DNA of 17,773 bases from Blakeslea trispora (GCA_025331445.1 JAIWNE010000251.1:1-17773), one strand, 5' to 3'. Positions 8,532-17,773 are shown, numbered from the stretch's first letter. Notes: a model not told the origin generated them from the letters alone. Translations and numbers: made by a program.

Positions 8532-9231
8532 TTATAACAAGAAAGCAAAGGTGGCAACACCGATCAAGCCTATAAGAGCTTTGGATAATGTAGCTGTAGA
8601 AGCACCACCTCCTTGAGAAAAGATGGTTCCTGAGGCTTGGGGATGTCCAGGAGATCCACTTGCTGTCGCCTTGGGTCCTGCTGAAGTAGCTGATGCTGCC
8701 GGACGGATCTCAATAGGAACAGGCAACTTTGTGTTGGTTGCCTTATCGAGGAATACAACATTGTATTGGCCTGGTTTAACGGAAGTAGGAATATTGAAGT
8801 TGATAGAGTGTTCATAATATGTCAAGTTGCCTTCTCGCTTTATGAACGCATCTGTCTTGGAGACATCTGCATTGGCTGCAATAGAGACACTTGAAGCAGT
8901 AGTATTAGAGCCTGTTGCTGTACCATTAGAAGGTACGGCAGTTACAGCTGGTAGAGAGGATCCACTTGGAACTAAATCTATCTGTAGATTGAGTGCTTCA
9001 TTAATAAAGGGAGTTAGTTTCTGAAATAATAAACAATCTCTATCACCATCCATATGTTTCTTTACCTGTACTATCTACATCAGAAAGAAGTCGGTAGGTA
9101 CATGGCAAAATTTGACCAACAACATAAGGACCATTACTAACAGGACTTGTTACATTAAAGTTTCTTGTAGGTGCAGTCAATTGAGCTGAAGTGGCTACAG
9201 TAAACAATAAAACCAATAAACACTTTATCAT
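8532..9231 (-). CDS. GPI-anchored Kre9/Knh1-like secreted cell-surface protein
   Basis: Two exons (9066-9231 and 8532-8995) give a 209-residue protein. Residues 1-16 (MIKCLLVLLFTVATSA) are a signal peptide. Residues about 24-152 resemble the Kre9/Knh1 N-terminal Ig-like family: NVTSPVSNGPYVVGQ, LNLQIDLVPSG, LTYYEHSINFNIP, PGQYNVVFLD. There are N-glycosylation sites at residues 26, 79, 86 and 112. A Ser/Ala/Gly-rich linker (155-191) leads to a hydrophobic C-terminus (LIGLIGVATFAFLL), the pattern of a GPI-attachment signal. The family acts in fungal cell-wall assembly; the exact role here is unknown. The 70-nt intron (8996-9065) has a CAG/GTAAAG donor and an ACTAAC branch site. Its acceptor is AAG, the first AG after the branch. 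Only this choice joins DVDST to ALNLQ in frame; the CAG acceptor at 9013-9015 meets a stop with this donor. Confidence 0.82.
8996..9065 (-). other. Intron with AAG acceptor in the Kre9/Knh1-like gene
   Basis: The donor is GTAAAG at 9065 and the branch-like ACTAAC is near 9013. The first AG after the branch is in ATGAAG, ending at 8996. The tempting upstream TTTCAG lies before the branch site and breaks the frame with this donor. An alternative donor GTAGAT (9078) with TTTCAG would also be in frame but joins less family-like sequence. Confidence 0.65.
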
Positions 9232-10107
9232 TTTGCTCTTGTAAGAAAAAAGAGAGAGAGAGAGAAAAAAAAAGAAGAAAAAAGTCGAAATAAGAAAGTT
9301 TTATAGGATACCCTAAAGAACCCTTTTATATATATATGTGTTTATATACATCAACATCAACAAATGATCTCCTAACACATCTCCCTAATGGTAAATCATA
9401 GAAACAGAGCTGCACGTCCCTTACATCAAACCGCGCCTTATTAGCCAATCCTTATTTACTAGTATTAAACCCATCTTCTCCTATTTTAAACAAACTGAAT
9501 TCTTTCTTCAATAGCAACATAAGGCATAAATTCCAATTTGATATTTTGCAGTTGTCTTTCTTGTCACTTTGCTTAATCGAGAATGAACAAAATAAACAGG
9601 GAAAAGATAAGCAATATCAAAAATGTTAATTTTGAGTGAATTCTATCATGTAAACATGCTTTCCTTTTTTTTTTTTATAGAGTTGACAAGTATGTACAAT
9701 TGAAATAAGGTGTCAATTTGATGTAAACAAGGTACTCTGTTTGATGAAATGTATCATAAAGATGCTTATGCTGAGGATGTCTATGAATTCATCCCCTTTC
9801 AAAGACGATAGGCTTCTTTAGCTGCATCTAAGAATTCTATGTCTGTTTACGCGTATCAGTTTCTTTTAAGCACAAAGAGAGATCAAGCAATAAATCTTTG
9901 ATTTAAGCAACAAGGAATTTTTGAGACTGAAATAACCATCGTCTATCTTGAGTTTCGAGGTATCATTTGTCATCTTTTTTTTTTGGCTGCAGGAATTCCC
10001 TCAGTCGGACACACTAAACCATGAATTCATTCTAGCCCTTTTTTCTTTCTTTTTATTTGCTTTATTTCTTAGTTCTCTCTTTTTTTTTTATATATAAACT
10101 TATTCAA
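9232..10107. other. Divergent intergenic region between Kre9/Knh1-like gene and YKT6
   Basis: This 876-bp stretch separates two start codons on opposite strands, so it must hold both promoters. Visible items are the TATA-like box of the minus-strand gene (9321-9336), a CCAAT sequence near 9444-9448 and several homopolymers. I see no gene, tRNA or clear repeat in it. Confidence 0.55.
9321..9336 (-). promoter_or_regulatory. TATA-like box of the Kre9/Knh1-like gene
   Basis: On the minus strand this reads ATATATATATAAAAGG followed by G, about 90-105 bases upstream of the start codon. It is a good TATA match at a plausible distance. Nothing else was tested. Confidence 0.45.
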
Positions 10108-10933
10108 ATGAAACTATACTCCATCTTGGTTTTACGTAAAGATGCTGACAAGGCCAAAATATTGACATCTCAATTTGACTTGTCTAGCTTTGGTTTCTTC
10201 CAACGTGGCAGGTAAAAAAAAAAAAAAAAGAAAAATTTCAACATAATACTCAATATATGCCAAAGTATACAAGAATTCATGAACTTCTCGGCCACAACTA
10301 TTGCCGAACGTACACCAGAAGGTCGTCGTCAAAGTGTTGAAAGTGAAAGTAAGTAAAGAAGTCTATATAAAAGAGAGAGAGAACGATAAGATTGACTTTA
10401 TTTAGATAATGTCGCTCATGTCTACACTCACCCTCAAGGTGTCAGTGGCATGATTATCAGTGACAAGGATTATCCTTCTAGAGTTGCCTTTTCTTTGCTA
10501 AACAAGATAATGGATGAATTCTTGGTCAAGTTTCCAACCAATCAGTGGAAGACAGCAGATAGTTTAGATTATCCTGAATTAGCTGAATACCTTAGAAAAT
10601 ATCAGGATCCTCAACAAGCTGATACCATCATGAAGGTACAGAAAGAATTGGATGAAACAACAGCTATTTTGGTAAGCAAGCAAAGACAAAGAAAAGAAAA
10701 AAAAAAGGCCCTGATGTCTAATAAATCATAGCACAAGACAATTGATTCAGTTCTTCAACGTGGTGAAAAGGTAAAGAAGAAATAGTCGAGACATGGTACT
10801 CTTTTCTCTAACTGTCTTTTCTGTCAACCTATAGCTTGATTCCCTAGTGGACAGATCAGAGGCATTGTCTAGCCAGTCTAAAATGTTTTACAAGACAGCC
10901 AAAAAGACAAACAGTTGTTGTGTTGTGATGTAA
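10108..10933 (+). CDS. YKT6: R-SNARE YKT6 (synaptobrevin homolog)
   Basis: Five exons (10108-10211, 10266-10348, 10406-10671, 10732-10770, 10835-10933) encode 196 residues, close to the roughly 200 of yeast Ykt6. Residues 1 to about 130 are the longin domain ([41 protein letters not shown]). Residues about 135-190 are the SNARE helix, with the central ionic-layer Arg at residue 161 in [16 protein letters not shown]. The C-terminus SCCVVM carries a CAAX box (Cys193, farnesylated in the family) preceded by Cys192, which is palmitoylated in the family. Ykt6 is an essential, lipid-anchored SNARE that cycles between cytosol and membranes in ER-Golgi, endosome-vacuole and autophagosome fusion. Introns are 54, 57, 60 and 64 nt. 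The first uses an AAAG acceptor, fixed by the conserved FFQRGS-IQEF junction. All exon phases agree, and there is no sign of damage. Confidence 0.97.
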
Positions 10934-11317
10934 ATCCTTGTTCCCTTTTCTTCTTCACGCTTAATCACCCCTCTTTTATTTTCTATTGCTTACCCTTTAG
11001 TCTATCTTTTTTATTTATTTCGAAATAAACAGTAATCCAAACGATGAATGCATAAATTCGAAAAAAAACAGTACTCAGCACGTACACTTTTTCCTATAAG
11101 AGCATATTTGTGTCATCCATTTCTGGAAATAGCATGCACGCATTATTATTATTATTTAAGAAAGCTCCTCTCCCCTTTTTTCTCTCTCTCTCTCTTTTTC
11201 TCTCCTTCTTTCTATTCTCTGTCTCTCTTTTTTTTTCTTTATTCTCTTGGTTATACCCATTTCTTTCTTTGTGTGTGTGTGTTTGTGTGTGTGTGTGTAT
11301 GTGTTTGCTAAACAAGA
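10934..11317 (+). other. Intergenic region: YKT6 3' end and promoter of the FYVE-RING gene
   Basis: The 384-bp gap contains an AATAAA-type signal near 11024-11029 (GAAATAAACAG), suitable for the YKT6 transcript. It then has a long pyrimidine-rich tract and a GT microsatellite ending 13 bases before the next start codon. No other gene is visible. Confidence 0.55.
11176..11304. repeat. CT-rich tract and GT microsatellite
   Basis: A pyrimidine-only CT/T tract (core about 11181-11194, TCTCTCTCTCTCTC) is followed by an interrupted GT repeat (11271-11304). Both lie just upstream of the start codon at 11318. Pyrimidine tracts are common in fungal promoters and leaders. The GT run could form unusual DNA structure and vary in length between strains. 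Confidence 0.8.
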
Positions 11318-13126
11318 ATGACTACAGCCCTTGATACTTATCATCAATCCAAATTAAGCATCCATACTTCTGTAGCCAGTGGTCAACTTTATCTTGTTCA
11401 GAGATTGATTGCTGAAGGATGTGATCCCAATCTACCACATACAACAACAGGTCTTAGGCCTATTCATTTTGCTGCCTCTAGAGGTCATCTTGAACTTGTA
11501 AGATATCTTGTGGAATCCACTCTATCTTGTCAATTAGATGCTGTAGACAAAGAAGAAGAAGTAAGTCATTCAAGCTCTCTCTTTGTTTTCTTTGTTCTTA
11601 TCTCCCCCCCTTTCTTTATGATAGACTGCGCTTTTAAAAGCCGCTTATGCAAATCATTTAAAAGTAGTCAGCTATTTAGTAGAACAGGGTGCCAATTATA
11701 ATCATCAAGATCGTGATGGATGGACAGCACTCCATAACGCTTGTTCATGCGGCAATTTAGAGATGGTCAAGTTTCTCTGTCAACAACCTCATATGGATGT
11801 CAACATCACCAGTCAACAAGGCCATACACCATTAATGAACGCAGCATCCAAGGGCTTTGTGGACATTGTCATTTGGCTGCTGAAACAAAAGGCCAATGTG
11901 TTGATGAGAAACAATTTTGACGAAACAGCCTATGATGTGGCTGCTGCTGCTCATGAAACTTACATCTGTCATCTGTTGGACCCACAACACGCCATTGATC
12001 TTCATGTTACCATTCCTGTCATCCTGATTGAACAAGTCAAACATGAACAACATACATCCTATCTCTCCTTGACTGCACCTACCCAGACAAGAATTGTGAG
12101 CTACTATAGAAATCAAGAACAAATCACAGGAGGAAAGTCAAAAGTAGAACTTCCCAATCCTTCCTGGTTTTGGTTGACAGATTGGACAGTAGATCATACT
12201 TTCCCTCGCATGGATTCAGCTGGCTGGTCTTATTATCATGCAGACCGTGATACCTGGTCTGAACAACTCCCTATCCATTACCGTCGATATCACATCAAAC
12301 AACGTCGATGGGTCCGTATTATGAAAAAGGCTTCTTTGTTGACAACACATGTACCACAACAGTTAGAAGAAGAAGAAGCAGAGGAGGGTAGCAGGAGACA
12401 TTCAGCCAATAGCACTCAGTCATTAAATACAGAGGTAGCCACTCGAACTGTCCTGGCCAGATGCTCTACTCCACAGCCATTACTTCAACAACTAGCGACC
12501 GATCGTCTGACATCTTGGGAAAGGAACGATCAAGTATTGAACTGTAGGCGATGTCATCGTTTCTTCAATTTGTTGGTAAGAAGACATCATTGTAGGAAAT
12601 GTGGTCAGATTGTATGTGACCGATGTTCCATGAACCGTATGATGCTCTCAACAGAAGAGATGGTCCATCCACCTCATCAACAGCTAGAGGTGTGTGAGCC
12701 ACAACGGATCTGTGATCATTGTGCTGAGCAAGTCGTGATTGAAAACAGCAAAATCAATAAAAAGAGAGCGAGCATGATGATAGAGTGCCCAGTATGCAGT
12801 ACATCCTTGCTTGATTATCATTCCAGCATAGAACAAGAGCAACATGTTCAGTCATGTTTGGCCAGAGGTTCATCCAGTGCGATGCGATATGTGGTTTACA
12901 AGTTAAATGCAAACTCTACATTGATTGGACAAGAATGTGTCATTTGTTTTGAAGAGTTCAGACAAGGTAAAAAATCAAGAACAAAGTAAGATTTCCCCCC
13001 TCAGACATACTTATCCATTCATTAGATGACACATTGATGCGATTAAACTGTATGTGCTCTTATCATTACAACTGTATTCAAGCTTGGTTTTCAAAAGGAA
13101 AAGAATGTCCTGTTCATTCTCAATAA
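11318..13126 (+). CDS. Ankyrin-DysF-FYVE-RING protein, probable membrane-associated E3 ubiquitin ligase
   Basis: Three exons (11318-11560, 11625-12966, 13026-13126) encode 561 residues. An in-frame stop (11309-11311) just before the ATG fixes the start. Residues about 10-200 hold five or six ankyrin repeats (GLRPIHFAASRGHLELVRYL, GWTALHNACSCGNLEMVKFL). Residues about 261-316 look like a peroxin/dysferlin (DysF) domain (WFWLTDWTVD, DSAGWSYY, KQRRWVRIMKK). Residues about 378-450 are a FYVE finger with RRHHCRKCG and eight Cys (388, 391, 404, 407, 412, 415, 444, 447), which binds PI3P in known members. A C2HC finger follows (Cys469, Cys472, His488, Cys492). Last is a ZNRF1/2-like RING (Cys519, 522, 537, 539, His542, Cys545, 556, His559) ending CPVHSQ. 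I infer ubiquitin ligation at PI3P membranes (endosome/vacuole), as for yeast Pib1. Introns are 64 and 59 nt; the second splits the RING. Confidence 0.92.
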
Positions 13127-13151
13127 TAAAATCGAATAAAAAATCTTTATT
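13124..13151. terminator. Overlapping poly(A) signals of convergent genes
   Basis: On the plus strand AATAAA occurs at 13125-13130, overlapping the TAA stop of the FYVE-RING gene, and again at 13135-13140. On the minus strand AATAAA occupies 13151-13146, eight bases past the aminopeptidase stop. The two stops are only 32 bases apart, so cleavage at the usual 10-30 bases past each signal would make the two mRNAs overlap at their 3' ends. Confidence 0.65.
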
Positions 13152-13158
13152 TTTTGGT

Positions 13159-15338
13159 TTAGATGGGCAAAGTCTCCTTTTTCAACCATTCAGTAGCTAA
13201 TGCATCATCAGCCAAAAGAGGTCCCAGCTTGGTTAAACACTCTTGGTGATAATCATTGACCCATTTCTTTTCAGAGGGTGACAAGAGATTGGCATCAATC
13301 AGATTGAGACCAATAGGAGCTATGGTGACATGTTCAAAGTTGAGATAACCACGATTTCCAAAGTTATGAGGTGTATCAGCATCCTTGACAAGGATGACAT
13401 TTTCAATACGAATACCAAATGAACCATCTTCATAATAACCAGGTTCATTCGTAACAGTCATGCCTGCAGCCAAAGGTGTATCATTGTAATGCACATGAAG
13501 ACCAATACCATGAGGACCCTCATGCACATTCAAGAAGGAACCTACACCATGACCTGTGCCATGCAAAAAGTTGAGACCATCCTTCCAGAGAGGTGCTCTA
13601 GCAAAGGGATCCAACAAGTATCCTGTGGTGCCCTTGGGAAAGACAGCTTCATCAATAGCAATATGGCCCTGGAGGACACGAGTAAAGCAACGCTTTTCAT
13701 AATCAGTAGGTGTGCCAAAGTGTAAGGTACGAGTGACATCGGTGGTACCATCACGGTATTGTCCTCCTGAGTCACACAAATAGATATGGTTGGGATCAAT
13801 GATCTTGCAAGTGTCTCTTTCGGGCTTGTAGTGAATGATGGCGCCGTTCGATCCAGTCGATGAAATGGTATCAAACGATAAGCCAACAAAGTGTTCTTGG
13901 GCAGCACGGAACTGTTCAAGGCGATCAGCACCGTCTACTTCGCTCAGTTTCTCACCAGCAAGTAATTTTTGTTCGAGCCAAGCAAAGTATTGAACAAGGG
14001 CAGCACCGTCACGAAGATGACAGGCACGCATACCCTCTAATTCTTCTTTGGTCTTGATGGCCTTTGCATCCGTAACAAAGGATCTTTCTTCTAGAATATT
14101 GGGCTGACCGAGTGCCATAAAAGATAAATAACAGAGTTCTCTACTTCTTGTTAGTGTGGCTTACCTCACCAACAGCTACTTCAATAGCCAAACTTGTCTT
14201 GTCATTCACCAATAATTTTTTACCATTCAGATCCAACTCTTTGATATCAACAAAAAATTGCTTATAAGGCTTCAATACAACAGCACTTTGATCCAAATGA
14301 GCCTTGACTTCATCATTCACTTTCTCTGAATCCAAGTAGAGAATGGCTTCAGAAGCCTTGATGATGGCATACGAAAAGAAGACAGGATTACATTCGATAT
14401 CGGATCCTCTCAAGTTGAACAGCCAAGCAATCTCATCCAAAGCAGAAATAACAATACCATAAGCTTGTTGCTTTTCAATATGTTCATAGACTTGTTTCAA
14501 TTTATCTTGAACAGACTGACCTAATTACCATTTTTGGCATTAGTTGACTTTTTCGAATCCATAAAATTCAGTTTTTTGTTACCTGTATATTCAATAGGTT
14601 GTACAAACACTTTATCTTGAGGTGAAGCGGGTCTGTCTTTACCCCAAGCAAGATCCACTAAATTTTGATGGATGGGTACCAAAGAAGAACCAACCGTTTC
14701 AAGTTCTTCTTTTAATTGACGAGCGATGGCTATTGGACATATCTATCAGGGTCTCTCTTGTTTTTTTGGTATCTTTCTCTCTCTTACCGGCACTGACTAA
14801 GGTAGGATCAAGACCAATGCGTGAACCAGCACGAACATGCTTGACCAAGTATTCTTTGGGTTTAGGTACATCAGGAAGACCTTGTTTCATCAAGGTCCAA
14901 TTATCATCTAATTGTTGAGCTGCTTGGACAAAGTAGCGGCCATCTGTGAATAAGGCAGCTTCGGTCTCAGTAACAATAACAGATCCTAATTCAATTTGGT
15001 TACTTTAGAGAAAAAAAGGGGGAGGGGGGGGAAACTTTGACTTGTGTTGACCATTCTTTTTTTTTTTTTTTACCTGCTGAACCAGTGAAGCCTGAAATCC
15101 AATGACGACGTTTATCACAATCAGCAATATATTCACTCTATTATGTCTCTTAATAAACCATCTTGTAACTCTCTCTTTTATTGAAACTAACCTGGTGAGC
15201 ATCTTCAGAAGGAACAAGACTATTGATGTATGAATAAATAGAGTCTATAGAATCATTTAAAACTTACTAAGCATCTATCTCATGTTCCTTCATCAAAGCA
15301 CGAAGGCTAATTAAACGATCTGTTGTAGCAGTAGGCAT
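13159..15338 (-). CDS. Cytosolic Xaa-Pro aminopeptidase P (M24B)
   Basis: Seven exons (15268-15338, 15192-15219, 15074-15137, 14788-14985, 14583-14729, 14165-14520, 13159-14103) give a 602-residue protein, near the roughly 620 of human XPNPEP1. The enzyme removes an N-terminal residue followed by proline. The N-terminal creatinase-like domains include [42 protein letters not shown] and [14 protein letters not shown]. The catalytic pita-bread fold is in the last exon. Its two-metal ligands are Asp399 and Asp410 ([17 protein letters not shown]), His473 ([17 protein letters not shown]), Glu508 ([10 protein letters not shown]) and Glu522 (GIRIENV); all are present. There is no signal peptide, so it is probably cytosolic. 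The introns (48, 54, 88, 58, 62 and 61 nt) keep phase throughout. For the last exon I use acceptor CAG at 14104-14106, joining VAVGE to PNILEERS; a Met five codons upstream of that join lies in the intron. The gene converges on the FYVE-RING gene. Confidence 0.95.
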
Positions 15339-15657
15339 AATTCTAAAAAAAATTGTCAAAGAAAGAAAAAGACGCGCTATAAAAAAAAAATTCGGTCCTG
15401 ATTTTGTATCAGGGAAAACTTGCGTTGCATGAAACACAAAGTCAGCCGATAAGTCTGCTTTTCAAAAGACTGACCTTAAAGATAACCTTTTTGTGCAAAA
15501 AAGAAAAATGATTACATGACATCTTGAACATGACATACTTTTCTTTTGAGAGACAGAGCACTCTTTACTGCTTCATTGTTTCGGTGAAAGGGGCGTTTTT
15601 TGTTTAGAGAGAGAGAAAAGAGAATTGAATTTAGGCGGTCAAGTCAGAGGAGGGTCA
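15339..15657 (-). other. Promoter-side region of the aminopeptidase P gene
   Basis: About 320 bases upstream of the aminopeptidase start, read on the minus strand. Homopolymers and a GA/CT-rich stretch (about 15606-15622) are visible. No clear TATA box at a convincing distance, no frame and no RNA gene were found. Confidence 0.4.
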
Positions 15658-15708
15658 GGCGCACTAAGGAAGACTATACTAGTGTAGACTAAACTAAATA
15701 GGTGCGCC
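15658..15708. repeat. 51-bp hairpin with perfect 7-bp GC-rich arms
   Basis: GGCGCAC (15658-15664) pairs perfectly with GTGCGCC (15702-15708). Inside, AGACTATACT and AGTGTAGACT form a second imperfect stem (8 of 10 pairs). The GC-rich arms stand out from the A/T-rich background. It is too short for a tRNA and has no T-loop. Confidence 0.5.
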
Positions 15709-16317
15709 ACAAGAAAAAAAAAAGACAAATTGTAGCTTAAATTTCTTTAAAAGTATATTCTTAACTAAAGAAAAAGCTGATAGGAGTTTAGTTCATAATG
15801 GCTTTGGTACTCTTTTCACAAAAGCTAACAATTGCCCCCCACCCCTCTTTTATAAAAGAAATCCGATTGAGATTTTAAGTGAAATCTCACAATGGTGCTT
15901 TACATGTTAAGAGCATAAGTCATCAACTTTGTTTTTATTGCTTACCTAAGAAATAAAAAAAAAAAAAGAGATCCAGTTGTATTGAAAGTCCATTGAATGT
16001 CAGACAAGGAAACTGGCACCAGTTTGAGGTCAGCGTTAAATGTTACACTATATGGTATGAATGACAGGATAAAAAGATAGCCCAAACCACAGAGCAACTG
16101 TTCAATACATTGGCGTATCATAGAAGTATAGATTGCTTCCTTTAAAAATAAAGATAAAAAAGTCGCTTATTGTCTATCAGTGGTAGGTGTAAAAAAGTCG
16201 ATGTAATTGTATGAGGAAGAATGTTGAAAAAAAAATAGCGCTTAGTTTTGAGGTATTCAGCAATTTCTAGTAGTGTATGTCTAGCTATTTGATAAAAAAA
16301 AAAGAAGATGCATTCAT
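15709..16317. other. Gene-free A/T-rich stretch
   Basis: About 600 bases with homopolymers and no frame, RNA gene or repeat I can support. Confidence 0.5.
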
Positions 16318-17260
16318 TTGTGCTCTAAAGAAAAAGTGAGGGAAATGGCACCGAATTTACTGATGAAGAATCTAATCTTTGTTTCTGAGGAGGGGGGATT
16401 TAGAGATTCTAAACGTAAAGACCATCTAGAATCAACATATGGTGAAAGAAGGAGAGTGTGGAAAGATGTAGTCAATTTTCATGTATATCTAATTGGGGAT
16501 GAATATGAGTAGAAAAACAAAATGGGTGATGTGAGTGATGCGGTAGACAAATAATGTCTTGATCAATTTGGCTACTAATTTAACAAGAGCTAATATTGTA
16601 GCGTTTGAACTTGAAACGATTGAGTGAATCTGCCTATGGAGAGAGTAATTTTGACAAGTCTGTATGCGAGGAGGAATTTTTTTTTTGAATATATAAATCA
16701 TTGTGGTGTAGAGTTTCAAAGAAATCATATAAAATGAGAGTTATTGTGAATTGACCACACTTTGCCAAGCTATAGTAATTGAGAGATCGTATTCAAAGAG
16801 GACGAGTAGTGATTTAAGGGAAGAGGAAAGAACTTTATAAAGGATTGTGGACATATAAAAAGAAAAAAAGTTTAGGAGAGCGAAAGATCTGTTTGGTTAT
16901 GTTGGGGTTAATAGACCAAGATTGGCAGAGTCAATATATTGGTAAAAAAAAAAAAGAGATAGGAAACTGGTCGAGTAAGAAGGTCTGTGATGTTGTACGA
17001 CAGTTCATTGTGATTGATATAAAAGGTTGAGCAGCAGAACAATTTAGATTAGAGGAAGAGAAAAGATGAAACACTGTTGATGAAACACTGTAAGAGATAC
17101 ATGTGGTCGTTATTACAGCCTGCAGGTTTAGAAGATTATGGCGGGGGGAAAATCAAAGTTAAGAGTTAGGTTCAATGGTGTGAAGCTGAAAGAGGTTAGT
17201 AGCCTCGGTGAGATAATTGTCATGTCACCAAAATGGGCGTGGGATTAGTAGTGTATGTCG
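16318..17260 (+). pseudogene. Possible decayed coding region, unidentified
   Basis: This is weak. Several plus-strand pieces have protein-like composition but sit in different frames and are broken by stops. They are 16318-16512 (including KDHLESTYGERRRVWKDVVN and FHVYLIGDEYE), about 16570-16626 (LATNLTRANIVAFELETIE), about 16605-16680 (LKRLSESAYGESNFDKSVCE), 16884-17030 (LVMLGLIDQDWQSQYIG, KKVCDVVRQFIVIDIKG) and about 17191-17250 (EVSSLGEIIVMSPKWAW). The purine-rich bias of the plus strand here fits former coding sequence. I do not recognise a family with confidence. It could be the remains of a dispersed repetitive gene or chance. Confidence 0.25.
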
Positions 17261-17773
17261 AACGAATGAGAACTTTGAAGGTCTCACTCGCAGAAATGTC
17301 AAGGTCTTAATCCTATTCTTACGTTGTCGTACAAAATAGAGTGTTATTCCTCTACTTCAAGTCACATGAATCATAAATCAAAGCCCTCCCCTCTTTTTCT
17401 ACTTGACTTGATTATAAGAAAGAAAGAAAAATATGATTTTGGACCGATTGAATTAGCTACACTATAGTAAAATAACCCACTTGAAGGTTTTTTTTTTGTG
17501 AATCCGAGATGCTGGTAACAACATTCAAAAGAAAATAGTGTGAAAGGAATAAGAAATTTCTGTATAGCTGGATCTATTCAAAGAGAATAACTTGGTCTTT
17601 AAGAGTGAAGGGTGTTTTTTCTTTTAAAGAGGGAAATGGGTTTGATGTCTTTTGATTATGCCAGAGGATGAAAATCGGTTAAAGTTCGCTTGGAAATCAT
17701 GATCTATTTCTCGGGAATGAATACAGGAAGAAATGGTGATAGAGGTTTATTGTTTGAATGATTTGACATATAT
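17261..17773. other. Gene-free stretch at the right edge
   Basis: About 510 bases, purine-rich on the plus strand, with no frame above chance length and no RNA gene or repeat seen. Confidence 0.45.

Noticed and set aside
8570..9024. Several 64-81-codon ORFs on both strands over the Kre9/Knh1-like gene
   Set aside because: They are shadows in other frames. The 209-residue spliced product has a signal peptide, conserved domain and GPI signal.
10089..10099. TATATATAAAC just upstream of YKT6
   Set aside because: It is only about 9-19 bases from the start codon, too close for a TATA box with any leader; probably ordinary A/T sequence.
11832..12122. A 96-codon minus-strand ORF inside the FYVE-RING gene
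   Set aside because: It is antisense to ankyrin-repeat coding sequence with clear homology, and its product has no motif.
13542..13931. A 129-codon minus-strand ORF within the aminopeptidase
   Set aside because: It is an alternative frame of the catalytic domain; the real frame carries all five metal ligands.
14622..14918. A 98-codon plus-strand ORF over aminopeptidase exons
   Set aside because: It is antisense to conserved exons and spans an intron; it has no motif of its own.
15658..15711. tRNA-like acceptor stem GGCGCAC...GTGCGCCACA
   Set aside because: Only 51 bases separate the ends, and there is no T-loop or anticodon arm, so it is not a tRNA. It is kept only as a hairpin.

Overview
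The window looks like nuclear DNA of a filamentous fungus, most likely an early-diverging one (Mucoromycota/Mucorales type). The reasons are an AT-rich background with many A/T homopolymers, compact genes split by introns of about 48-88 nt, a DIRS-type retrotransposon (a class common in Mucoromycotina), and fungal genes such as a GPI-anchored Kre9/Knh1-like wall protein. The organism assignment is inference; there is no rRNA or marker gene to fix it.

Layout. Positions 1-2001 (minus strand) hold the 5' part of a DIRS-like retrotransposon: a complete Gag-like ORF with an RGG-rich tail, overlapped by a reverse-transcriptase ORF that leaves the window at position 1. The RT is damaged by two opposite 1-nt frameshifts that together keep a single frame open. 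Positions 2002-8531 are gene-poor and rich in repeats: a 173-bp pogo-like MITE (2554-2726), a GC-richer island of three nested tandem repeats (about 5820-6345), a 326-bp MITE with 57-bp terminal inverted repeats (6920-7245), and a nested palindrome (7928-8064).

Positions 8532-15338 are a compact gene cluster of four complete genes. In order they are a secreted GPI-anchored Kre9/Knh1-domain protein (minus); the SNARE YKT6 (plus, five exons), sharing an 876-bp divergent intergenic region with it; a 561-residue ankyrin-DysF-FYVE-ZNRF-like RING protein (plus, three exons), probably an endosomal/vacuolar E3 ubiquitin ligase; and a cytosolic Xaa-Pro aminopeptidase P (minus, seven exons). The last two converge tail to tail with only 32 bp between stop codons and poly(A) signals on both strands inside that gap. 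YKT6 and the FYVE-RING protein both point to endomembrane traffic, but their adjacency may be chance.

Positions 15339-17773 hold no gene I can support. They contain a short perfect-armed hairpin (15658-15708) and weak, stop-riddled coding-like traces (about 16318-17260).

Gene models were built by hand from splice signals and conserved protein motifs. All introns are GT-AG, and two appear to use an AAG acceptor. I found no CRISPR array, tRNA, rRNA or wholly new system. The most unusual items are the frame-compensated RT, the ankyrin-DysF-FYVE-RING architecture, the two MITEs and the repeat island.
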